Below, piece after piece: positions 16,342-23,278 of a stretch of DNA of 23,964 nucleotides (the stretch's first letter is position 1; each line of letters opens with the position of its first letter). The notes beneath the pieces were generated by a model, which saw nothing but the letters and a program-made list of their open reading frames with translations, did not search any database and had not been told where the DNA came from. Position numbers and translations under genes: made by a program. This stretch comes from CAYOHR01 sp964512145 (GTDB lineage: Bacteria; Bacteroidota; Bacteroidia; Flavobacteriales_G; JALEGO01): contig CAZEIM010000042.1 in assembly GCA_964512145.1 (NCBI GenBank), positions 1 through 23,964 of the forward strand, given 5' to 3'.

Positions 16342-19050
16342 ATGGAAAATTTTGTATATGTAGTACCTGCCCTTGGGGTGGTTGGATTAATAGCTATGGC
16401 ATTAAAATCGGCATGGGTTAGTAAGCAAGATCCTGGGGATAAAAATATGCAAGAGCTAGCGGGTCATATTGCTTCGGGAGCTATGGCATTTTTAAAAGCC
16501 GAATGGAAAATATTGAGCATTTTTGTCTTGTTTACCGCAATACTTTTAGCATATTCAGGCACTATTGAAGAGGTAAATGGAAAAACAATGCATTCTAGTT
16601 GGATAATAGCCATATCCTTTATAATTGGCGCGGTATTTTCTGCGATTGCCGGATATATTGGTATGAACGTTGCAACGAAAGCTAATGTTCGTACCACGCA
16701 AGCCGCACGTACAAGTTTAGCCAAAGCATTACGCGTATCTTTTACAGGAGGTGCTGTAATGGGATTAGGAGTTGCAGGGTTGGCGGTGCTTGGTTTAGGA
16801 GGGTTGTTTATTGTTTTTTTAAAAATATTTAATGTAGTACAAGTAAACAGTGCCGAAATGAGAACAGCAATTGAGGTTTTAACCGGTTTTTCATTAGGAG
16901 CCGAGTCAATTGCTTTATTTGCAAGAGTAGGTGGGGGTATATATACTAAAGCGGCTGATGTTGGTGCAGATTTAGTAGGAAAAGTTGAAGCAGGCATCCC
17001 TGAAGATGATGTTAGAAACCCTGCTACCATTGCCGATAATGTAGGAGATAATGTAGGAGATGTAGCTGGTATGGGTGCTGACTTATTTGGGTCGTATGTA
17101 GCTACTATTTTAGCTACCATGGTATTGGGACAAGAAATTAATGTTACCGATAATTTTGGAGGTATGTCTCCTATATTATTACCTATGGTAATATGCGGTT
17201 TAGGCTTAATATTTTCGATTGTTGGAACATGGTTTGTAAAAATTAAAGATGAAAAAGCGAGTGTTCAAAATGCCTTAAACTTGGGTAATTGGTCATCTAT
17301 GATATTAACAGTAGTTGCCTCATTTTTTGTTGTACAATGGATGTTACCGGAGACCTTAAATCTTAGAGGGTATGAGTTTTCTAAAATGAATGTGTTTTTT
17401 GCGATTATAGTAGGGACTATTGTGGGGGCTATTATGAGTATTGTAACCGAATATTATACCGCCATGGGAAAAGGGCCTGTAAATTCTATCATTCAACAAT
17501 CATCTACCGGGCATGCAACGAATATTATTGGTGGGCTTTCGGTAGGGATGAAATCAACGGTAATTCCTATTATTACATTAGCAGGCGGAATTATGGCGTC
17601 TTATTATTTTGCCGGATTATATGGTGTTGCAATTGCAGCTGCCGGTATGATGGCTACTACCGCCATGCAGTTAGCTATAGATGCATTTGGGCCTATTGCG
17701 GACAATGCAGGTGGTATTGCAGAAATGAGCCAACTTCCTTCAGAAGTAAGAGAAAGAACCGATAATTTAGATGCCGTTGGAAACACTACTGCTGCAACAG
17801 GTAAAGGGTTTGCAATTGCTTCAGCTGCATTAACATCATTAGCCTTATTTGCTGCATTTGTTGGTATTGCAGGTATTGATGCTATTGATATTTATAAAGC
17901 TCCTGTTTTAGCCGGTTTGTTTATTGGAGGTATGATACCATTTATTTTTTCTGCTTTATGTATACAAGCTGTAGGTAAAGCTGCTATGGATATGGTACAG
18001 GAGGTTAGAAGACAATTTAGAGAAATACCCGGAATTATGGAGTATAAAGCAAAACCAGAATACGAAAAATGTGTTGAAATATCTACTAAAGCTTCTATAC
18101 GTGAGATGATGTTACCGGGGGCAATTGCCATTATTGTTCCAGTAATTGTTGGCTTTTTATTTGGCCCTGAGGTATTAGGAGGATTACTTGCAGGCGTTAC
18201 GGTTTCTGGCGTATTGATGGGTATATTCCAAAGCAATGCTGGAGGTGCTTGGGATAATGCTAAAAAATCCTTTGAAAAAGGAGTGATGATTAATGGTGAA
18301 ATGTTTTACAAAAAATCAGAACCACATAAAGCATCGGTTACCGGGGATACTGTTGGGGATCCGTTTAAGGATACATCAGGTCCTTCTATGAATATTTTAA
18401 TTAAACTTATGTCTATTGTTTCTTTGGTGATAGCTCCTTACATTTCAGGGATATCCTCAGACACAAAATCCACACAAACCATCATAATAGAGAGAAGTAA
18501 AGTTGAGAATATTGAAGAAGTAGCTGATTCTCCTCTTTCTACCCATGAGCGATCTGATATTTTTTGGACTGGAAAAAAAGTTGGGGGAGAACATACTGGA
18601 AAAATAAAGATAAAAGAAAGTCAGTTTTCAAGTTCCAATGGAGAAATTACATCTGCCAAAATTTTGGTTGACATGAATTCTATTACATGTATAGATATTA
18701 CAGATCCTGAAAAAAACGAAAAATTAATAACTCATTTAAAAAGCGAAGATTTTTTTAGTGTAGAAAAAAATCCAACTGCAAAATTAGAAGTAGCTTCTTT
18801 TACTAAAATAGGAGATAATAGTTATAAATGTAAAGCGGTATTAAATATTAAGGGCATTTCAAAAGAACTTGAATTTGATACTAGTATGCAACGATTAAAG
18901 GATAATGAAGTTGTATTTGAAGGCAGTTTTTCGTTTGATCGCACTCAGTTTGATATAAAATATAAATCGAAAAACTTTTTTAAAGATGTAGCCGATAGCT
19001 TTATACACGATCAAGTGGATTTGGCATTTAAAATATACGCTACCATTTAA
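16342..19050 (+). CDS. hppA: Membrane-bound K+-dependent-type pyrophosphatase fused to a YceI domain
   Basis: 902-residue fusion. Residues 1 to about 705 are an integral membrane pyrophosphatase that couples PPi hydrolysis to ion export. The substrate site is intact: KAADVGADLVGKVEAG (D206, D210, K214) and DNVGDNVGDVAGMGADLFGSY. The segment N481-TTAATGK488 has Ala484 and Gly487 where K+-independent enzymes have Lys and Thr, so K+ dependence is expected. The residue after LF in DLFGSY is Gly, not the Glu of Thermotoga-type Na+ pumps, which favours H+ transport without proving it. The last helix is about 684-703. A Ser/Glu linker follows, then from about 725 to 902 a YceI-like domain: GKIKIKESQFS, LVDMNSITC, HLKSEDFFSVEKNPTAKLEV, ISFDRTQFDIKY-type end. 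YceI proteins are lipocalin-like barrels binding isoprenoids. M-PPase C-termini face outward, so the barrel would be periplasmic. The nearest terminators are at 19094 and 19195. Confidence 0.94.
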   Translation: MENFVYVVPALGVVGLIAMALKSAWVSKQDPGDKNMQELAGHIASGAMAFLKAEWKILSIFVLFTAILLAYSGTIEEVNGKTMHSSWIIAISFIIGAVFSAIAGYIGMNVATKANVRTTQAARTSLAKALRVSFTGGAVMGLGVAGLAVLGLGGLFIVFLKIFNVVQVNSAEMRTAIEVLTGFSLGAESIALFARVGGGIYTKAADVGADLVGKVEAGIPEDDVRNPATIADNVGDNVGDVAGMGADLFGSYVATILATMVLGQEINVTDNFGGMSPILLPMVICGLGLIFSIVGTWFVKIKDEKASVQNALNLGNWSSMILTVVASFFVVQWMLPETLNLRGYEFSKMNVFFAIIVGTIVGAIMSIVTEYYTAMGKGPVNSIIQQSSTGHATNIIGGLSVGMKSTVIPIITLAGGIMASYYFAGLYGVAIAAAGMMATTAMQLAIDAFGPIADNAGGIAEMSQLPSEVRERTDNLDAVGNTTAATGKGFAIASAALTSLALFAAFVGIAGIDAIDIYKAPVLAGLFIGGMIPFIFSALCIQAVGKAAMDMVQEVRRQFREIPGIMEYKAKPEYEKCVEISTKASIREMMLPGAIAIIVPVIVGFLFGPEVLGGLLAGVTVSGVLMGIFQSNAGGAWDNAKKSFEKGVMINGEMFYKKSEPHKASVTGDTVGDPFKDTSGPSMNILIKLMSIVSLVIAPYISGISSDTKSTQTIIIERSKVENIEEVADSPLSTHERSDIFWTGKKVGGEHTGKIKIKESQFSSSNGEITSAKILVDMNSITCIDITDPEKNEKLITHLKSEDFFSVEKNPTAKLEVASFTKIGDNSYKCKAVLNIKGISKELEFDTSMQRLKDNEVVFEGSFSFDRTQFDIKYKSKNFFKDVADSFIHDQVDLAFKIYATI

Positions 19051-19093
19051 GCGTTTATTAGTATTTTTTTCGTTGTAATATTTTATCCCATAT

Positions 19094-19134
19094 CCCTTAT
19101 TTTATAAATATAAAGGGTTAATTTTAATTTTTTT
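19094..19134 (+). terminator. Possible terminator after the pyrophosphatase gene
   Basis: CCCTT (19094-19098) and AAGGG (19113-19117) enclose an AT-only loop, followed by a T-rich run ending in T7. The stem is short (5 bp), so it is a weak candidate, 43 nt past the stop. Confidence 0.42.
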
Positions 19135-19194
19135 AAATAAATTAATATATCGATTATGGTTGATATAAGGAAAATAGCCTAATTTTTGTCTATT

Positions 19195-19231
19195 ATGCCC
19201 TGTTCTATATTTTGGGTTTCGGGCATTTTTT
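19195..19231 (+). terminator. Second possible terminator, plus strand
   Basis: ATGCCC (19195-19200) pairs with GGGCAT (19221-19226) across a 20-nt loop and is followed by six T. It would stop read-through from the pyrophosphatase gene into the antisense of the GIY-YIG gene. The loop and 3' arm also belong to the direct repeat listed separately. Confidence 0.35.
19206..19227 (+). repeat. Imperfect direct repeat, left copy
   Basis: A 22-base stretch starting TATATTTTGGG and ending CGGGCATT, matching 19 of 22 bases with the copy at 19700-19721 in the same orientation. The two copies bracket the GIY-YIG gene and its palindromes. Confidence 0.45.
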
Positions 19232-19244
19232 AATTTAATTTTTA

Positions 19245-19538
19245 TCAACGAGGAAATTGGGTGTAATTTTTTGATAATTCGGGTAGTTTATCATGATGGC
19301 TATGGATTAATGCTTCTTTCTTTTTTCTGCTCCATCCCTGTATTTGTTTTTCCCGATAGAATGCTTCGTCTATTCTTGAAAATTCTTCCCAATATACTAA
19401 TTTAACCGGTAAACGCTTTTTAGTATGATTCGCTCCTTCTCCGTTTTGATGCTGTTCTAAACGAAGTTCCAGATTATTGGTACTACCTGTATAGTAGCTG
19501 CCATCGGCACATTCTAATATATACATCCATCCGTTCAT
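19245..19538 (-). CDS. GIY-YIG nuclease domain protein (small, UPF0213/YhbQ type)
   Basis: 97-residue single-domain protein of the GIY-YIG nuclease superfamily, the catalytic module also found in UvrC and homing endonucleases. The core reads WMYILECADGSYYTGSTNN with Y6 and Y16 at the signature tyrosines, R26 in LELRLEQH, and metal-ligand E63 in AFYREKQIQGWSRKKKEAL. All key residues are present, so the enzyme is probably active. There is no DNA-binding extension, as in UvrC. Its start codon is 26 nt from the first of three palindromic repeats (19565-19678) upstream, and nothing else separates them. The gene is bounded on both sides by an imperfect 22-bp direct repeat. I infer that the protein acts on those palindromes, analogous to the RAYT transposase and REP pairing. 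Such small GIY-YIG genes are common in Bacteroidota and usually have no assigned role. Confidence 0.92.
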   Translation of the reverse strand: MNGWMYILECADGSYYTGSTNNLELRLEQHQNGEGANHTKKRLPVKLVYWEEFSRIDEAFYREKQIQGWSRKKKEALIHSHHDKLPELSKNYTQFPR

Positions 19539-19564
19539 GCTTTTATAGTGGTTTATTGTTCATC

Positions 19565-19589
19565 GGTGGTTTCGACAAGCTCAACCACC
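19565..19589 (+). repeat. REP-like palindrome, copy 1
   Basis: Arms GGTGGTT (19565-19571) and AACCACC (19583-19589) are perfectly complementary and enclose the core TCGACAAGCTC (19572-19582). The heptamer CATCGGT begins at 19561 and again at 19589, so this copy and the next behave as tandem units. Confidence 0.8.
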
Positions 19590-19596
19590 ATCGGTA

Positions 19597-19640
19597 GGCT
19601 AGTTTCGATAGTTTCGACAAGCTCAACTACCTCAACTGCC
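19597..19640 (+). repeat. REP-like palindrome, copy 2, with duplicated arms
   Basis: The core TCGACAAGCTC (19614-19624) has inner arms TAGTT (19609-19613) and AACTA (19625-19629). Both arms are doubled outward: TAGTTTCGA occurs twice in tandem (19600-19617), and CTCAACTAC is followed by CTCAACTGC (19622-19639). The outer arms GGCTAGTT (19597-19604) and AACTGCC (19634-19640) pair with one bulged T. Confidence 0.72.
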
Positions 19641-19659
19641 TTAACCAGCGCACCGCGTG

Positions 19660-19678
19660 GACTGAGCTTGTCGAAGTC
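19660..19678 (-). repeat. REP-like palindrome, copy 3, inverted
   Basis: On the plus strand GACT, GAGCTTGTCGA, AGTC; the core is the reverse complement of that in copies 1 and 2. The 4-bp arms are complementary but differ in sequence from those of the other copies. Confidence 0.75.
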
Positions 19679-19699
19679 AACGTATTGTAAACAGGGTTT

Positions 19700-19721
19700 T
19701 ATATTTTGTGATTCAGGCATT
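19700..19721 (+). repeat. Imperfect direct repeat, right copy
   Basis: Starts TATATTTTGTG and ends CAGGCATT; three mismatches to the copy at 19206-19227. It lies between the palindromes and the 3' end of the unknown gene at 19739. Confidence 0.45.
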
Positions 19722-19738
19722 GTATGAGTAAAAAATTT

Positions 19739-20227
19739 CTAAAACATATTTGAGTTAACTGTTTTTTCTATAAAATCAATTACAGGATTCATAATATCTT
19801 TTGATTCTCGATGCCTCTCTAATTTGTGATTAACATCCCCTTCATCAATATGAGAAACTGCTCTGTTGGCAATAGTTAAGCAGGTAATTAATTTATCTTT
19901 TACTTCAAGTGGTATATCATTTTCTGAAAGCTTTTCAATACTGAATTTATTCATTCTGTCTAATATAATTTTATCGTCCTTTCTATTACCATCTAAGTCT
20001 CTCAAGGAAGAAGACCCTTGCTTAAGTTTTAAGCCCAATTCTGCCGAGAAAAATCGTATCATTAATATGGATATATCTTTGGAGCATTTATATAAATCAC
20101 CTAAATTTTTATCCTCTATAGATTCATCGGTTTCGTTTTTAAATCTATTTCTAAAAGTGGTAAGAAGTTCCAGTCTATGAGCAATATGTCTTTCTAAATA
20201 ATCTTTTTTGGTCATCTTTGAATCCAT
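19739..20227 (-). CDS. Unknown 162-aa protein coupled to the type IIL restriction-modification gene
   Basis: I do not recognise this family. It is predicted to be a soluble, mostly helical protein. The N-terminal half has DYLERHIAHRLELLTTFRNRFKN, a CSKDISILMIRFFSAELGLKL helix and a charged KQGSSSLRDLDGNRKDDK loop. The C-terminal half has a CLTIANRAVSHIDEGDVNHKLERHRE segment and ends VNSNMF. The helix-rich build and the NRAVSH segment loosely recall HEPN-like proteins, but the R-x3-H spacing is not the canonical R-x4-6-H, so I assign no function. The ATG (20225-20227) lies 2 nt after the stop of the methyltransferase-nuclease gene (20230), so co-transcription and translational coupling are very likely. 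That makes it a candidate accessory, control or defence partner of the enzyme. Confidence 0.72.
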   Translation of the reverse strand: MDSKMTKKDYLERHIAHRLELLTTFRNRFKNETDESIEDKNLGDLYKCSKDISILMIRFFSAELGLKLKQGSSSLRDLDGNRKDDKIILDRMNKFSIEKLSENDIPLEVKDKLITCLTIANRAVSHIDEGDVNHKLERHRESKDIMNPVIDFIEKTVNSNMF

Positions 20228-20229
20228 TA

Positions 20230-22971
20230 TTACTTCTTTTTAGCCTTTTTTATTTTCTCCTTCGTAAACAAATCAGCTGTATATTTTTCGTAGAGTTCAA
20301 ATAAAAACTCCATGCGGTTGGCATCGCTGGTAAAAGGTTGTGGGCGATAGGCCAAATCCACAGCTTTATCTAAATCATTATGGGCTTTTACCAAAGCCGG
20401 AGGCATGGTTAAGGGATCGTACAAATCGGCTAATGAACTGTTAGGAAAACCTTTACGTACATCCAATACTTTTTGTGCTTTTTCTTCGATGGTTTTTATT
20501 TGTTTTTCGCTAGGGCTTAAAGGCCAAGGGTAGTTGTTGTAGACAATGTCTTTTGAAAACCTTAACTGATTACCTAACTGACCCCCAACATATCTAAACC
20601 AAGAAATAAAGATTTTTGAAGACAATATTCCAAAATGATATAAACTACCTGATGGCATAATTTTCACTAGATTACTAGATAATGTTGTGTTTGAAACATA
20701 CCCGACTGTGAAATATTTTCTTTTATTAAGTGCAATTTCAGGCATTACTATGTAATCTTTTGACGGGATGTTTTCAACATGGAATTTAGTGGGAAATTCG
20801 GCTAATTTTCTTGTTTGTTCACTTTTGCTATTTAATCTAAATTCTTTTACTTGATTCACTCTTTCTAAGACTTTAGGCATATTCTTTAAATCATTCGGAC
20901 TTATTCTACCTAAATACAAACACCAACGGATTTTATTATTTAAAAATTCATCTCCTCCCAGCCATTTAAAAAAATATTTTTTAGAGTTTGGTTCTTTTTT
21001 CTCAAACTCAATCTTCTCATTTTCCTCAAATAAATAATTCCCTCCATCTATTGGTTTATTGCCAATTCCAATCTCAGGGACACTACAAATTGGTTTAGTT
21101 CTAGATTTTATCATTAAATCCTTTGCGTCCACCAAATACGGATTGATGTTTTTAGCTTTTATTTCGTGCGCTTCGCCTTTAATATCTTCATACTCAAAAA
21201 TTCGTTTGTTTTGAGTATCAAAATTGGCAAAACCAATAATTACGCAATATACAGCCGCATTACCTTTGGCCTCGTTGCTCCACTTAAATGTTCTGTGAGC
21301 AAAATGTATTTTTATAGCATGTTTTAAAAGCATTTGCCCCCAAAGAATAGCCGTTTGTTCACCTTGTACAATAGAATTGGTTGAAACAAAAGCCACTTTA
21401 ATTTTTGTGTTTTGGATATATTTGGCTGCTTTTATATACCAACCTGTAACATAATCTAAAACACCTGTGCCATCCGCATTATCAAATAGTTTCACGATTT
21501 GGTTACGCTGATTTTGTGTCATTATTTTAGATCCAATAAAAGGCTGATTTCCTATAATAAATGATAGTTCATTTTTAGAAACTACATTTTCCCAGTCGGT
21601 TTCCAGTGCATCGGCATGCGTAATATTGGCTGATTTTTTTAAGGGTAAACGCACAAAGTATTGGCCAAACTCATTGCTTATTTGCATATTTACCTGATGA
21701 TCCATAAGCCACATGGCTACCTCGGCAATACGGGCAGGAAACTCCTCGTATTCAATACCATACATTTGGTCTACATTCAGTAAAATCAATTGGTCTAAAT
21801 GAGTAACCTGCTGTCCTTTTTGTAAGGTTTTTAATACTTCCAGTTCCAGTAAACGCAGTTCCCGGTAAGTGATGATTAAGAAATTGCCACAGCCACAAGC
21901 GGGATCCAAAAACTTTAGGGTGCTTAATTTTTTATGAAATTCTTTGAGTTTGGGTACTGAGCCAACCGAAGCGTCAAACTCTTGCCATAACTCATCTAAA
22001 AACAAAGGTTTTATAAGTTTTAATATATTTTTTTCGCTGGTATAATGCGCCCCTAAATTTCTGCGTTCCTTAGGATTCATCACACTTTGAAACATGGAGC
22101 CGAAAATAGCTGGTGATATCTTACTCCAATCGATATAACAACAATCGAGCAGGGCTTTTCTCATGTTCGCATCAAAACTTGCCGTAGGCAAATTTTCCTC
22201 AAACAGTTTGCCGTTTACATACGGAAAATCATTTAACTGCTCATCTAAATTTTTAAATCGATTTTCTTTGGGGGTATTTAATACCTGAAACAGCTCTTGT
22301 AATTTAGAAGCTAAATCGTGCCCATCTTCACCGGTTCGTTGTTCAATATAATCCTGAAACTGTTGTTTTTCAAATATGGTGGTATCCTCGGCAAATAAAC
22401 AAAATAACAAACGCACCAAATATACCTCCAAGGGATGCCCGGTGTAGCCAATATCTTCCAATCGGTCGTGCAATTTACCCATGAGCTCAGCGGCCTTAAT
22501 ATTGGCCGGATCCTGCTCTTTATATACCTTTTTTTGATACCCGCATATAAAACCAAAGGCGTTTACATGATTTACAAACTCGGGGAGTGTAAATTCTTGG
22601 GTGCTTTGTTCTTCGGTATCAAAAAGCCGAAAATTATAAAAATCGCAAACTAGTATGTATTTTGGAAGTTCTTCGGTTTTAAGCCCCTGGCTATAATCTT
22701 TGGCTTGCTGAAAGGCTTTATCCAGGTTTTTACCCCGGCTTTTCATTTCAATGAGAATAACTCCTTTCCAGAGTAAATCTATATAACCGTCTGCATCATT
22801 AATTTTCTTTACCTTATGTTCAAAGGTTCCAATCTTTTTTCTAGGAACGCCAAATACTTCAAAAAATGCATCTAAAAAGGGTTTGGCATCGGCTTCTTCG
22901 TTTGAGGTATCAGCCCATTCTTTAGAAAACTTAACTGCTCTGTCTTTAATCTCGTTCCAGCTTAAGGCCAT
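20230..22971 (-). CDS. MmeI-like type IIL restriction-modification enzyme (nuclease and N6-adenine methyltransferase in one chain)
   Basis: 913-residue single polypeptide with the MmeI domain order. The N-terminal nuclease (about 1-150) has D65-x9-E75-x-K77 in GYIDLLWKGVILIEMKSRGK, the same D to E spacing as D70/E80/K82 of MmeI. A helical spacer (about 170-320) follows. The methyltransferase core (about 330-620) has motif I D356-P-A-C-G-C-G-N-F364 and motif IV N475-Q-P-F478; the second residue is Gln where NPPF is usual. The target recognition part (about 640-830) contains KPIDGGNYLFEENE and YVSNTTLSSNLV, and the C-terminal part has FRYVGGQLGNQLRFSKDIVYNNYPWP. Such enzymes methylate one strand of the site and cut about 20 nt away. 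The upstream region has a 20-bp inverted repeat and a TAnnTTTG box. The target sequence cannot be read from the gene. Confidence 0.93.
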   Translation of the reverse strand: MALSWNEIKDRAVKFSKEWADTSNEEADAKPFLDAFFEVFGVPRKKIGTFEHKVKKINDADGYIDLLWKGVILIEMKSRGKNLDKAFQQAKDYSQGLKTEELPKYILVCDFYNFRLFDTEEQSTQEFTLPEFVNHVNAFGFICGYQKKVYKEQDPANIKAAELMGKLHDRLEDIGYTGHPLEVYLVRLLFCLFAEDTTIFEKQQFQDYIEQRTGEDGHDLASKLQELFQVLNTPKENRFKNLDEQLNDFPYVNGKLFEENLPTASFDANMRKALLDCCYIDWSKISPAIFGSMFQSVMNPKERRNLGAHYTSEKNILKLIKPLFLDELWQEFDASVGSVPKLKEFHKKLSTLKFLDPACGCGNFLIITYRELRLLELEVLKTLQKGQQVTHLDQLILLNVDQMYGIEYEEFPARIAEVAMWLMDHQVNMQISNEFGQYFVRLPLKKSANITHADALETDWENVVSKNELSFIIGNQPFIGSKIMTQNQRNQIVKLFDNADGTGVLDYVTGWYIKAAKYIQNTKIKVAFVSTNSIVQGEQTAILWGQMLLKHAIKIHFAHRTFKWSNEAKGNAAVYCVIIGFANFDTQNKRIFEYEDIKGEAHEIKAKNINPYLVDAKDLMIKSRTKPICSVPEIGIGNKPIDGGNYLFEENEKIEFEKKEPNSKKYFFKWLGGDEFLNNKIRWCLYLGRISPNDLKNMPKVLERVNQVKEFRLNSKSEQTRKLAEFPTKFHVENIPSKDYIVMPEIALNKRKYFTVGYVSNTTLSSNLVKIMPSGSLYHFGILSSKIFISWFRYVGGQLGNQLRFSKDIVYNNYPWPLSPSEKQIKTIEEKAQKVLDVRKGFPNSSLADLYDPLTMPPALVKAHNDLDKAVDLAYRPQPFTSDANRMEFLFELYEKYTADLFTKEKIKKAKKK

Positions 22972-22992
22972 GTTGTTTTTATAAACTTTTTA

Positions 22993-23000
22993 CAAATTTA
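22993..23000 (-). promoter_or_regulatory. Candidate -7 box for the type IIL operon
   Basis: Complement reads TAAATTTG, matching TAnnTTTG, 21 nt before the start codon. No TTG is found at the expected distance; the inverted repeat 23005-23024 occupies that spacer. Confidence 0.38.
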
Positions 23001-23004
23001 ATCA

Positions 23005-23024
23005 TTAACAGCTTTTGCTGTTAA
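23005..23024. repeat. Perfect inverted repeat upstream of the type IIL gene
   Basis: TTAACAGC and GCTGTTAA are complementary arms of 8 bp around TTTT. Followed by A8 on the plus strand and not by T on the minus strand downstream side, so it is not a normal terminator for either direction. Position just upstream of the candidate -7 box fits an operator. Confidence 0.6.
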
Positions 23025-23056
23025 AAAAAACTAGAAGTGGCCTTTGGCTCTTTTAT

Positions 23057-23137
23057 AAAATTTAACCTATTCGGGCATTGTGAGGCTTATAAATGTCCTT
23101 GCACAATCGAAAAGGCAAGTCAATAGGTTGAAATTTT
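23057..23137. repeat. 81-bp nested hairpin element
   Basis: Outer arms AAAATTTAACCTATT (23057-23071) and its complement with one extra G (23122-23137) enclose an inner hairpin: ATTGTG, AGG, an 11-nt loop, CCT, two unpaired bases, CACAAT. It lies in the 307-nt gap between the type IIL gene and the membrane protein gene. It could be a small structured RNA, a MITE-like remnant or a control site. Confidence 0.5.
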
Positions 23138-23278
23138 CAAAATTATTTATGATAAAAAATACCGCTCTGATTTTGATCAAGAAATTAACAAAATCAAAAC
23201 AATAAAATTACTATTTTGTAAAAGATAGTTTAGAGTAAAATGAATATTTATAGTTTTATTTGATCATTAGAACTAATT

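Noticed and set aside
16464..17120. 218-codon open frame antisense to the pyrophosphatase gene, and others at 17604-18236
   Set aside because: The composition (Ala, Pro, Ile, Thr rich) is the mirror of the transmembrane gene; no start context or known motif.
19561..19678. CRISPR array
   Set aside because: Repeats are palindromic with variable arms, one is inverted, and spacing is irregular; no cas genes.
23005..23030. Rho-independent terminator
   Set aside because: The hairpin is followed by A8 on the plus strand and by ATGATT on the minus strand, so there is no T tract on the 3' side in either direction.
23057..23137. Integron attC site
   Set aside because: ATTTAAC fits RYYYAAC and GTTGAAA nearly fits GTTRRRY, but the last base is wrong, the inner segments are asymmetric, and there is no second site after the gene at 23279 and no integrase.
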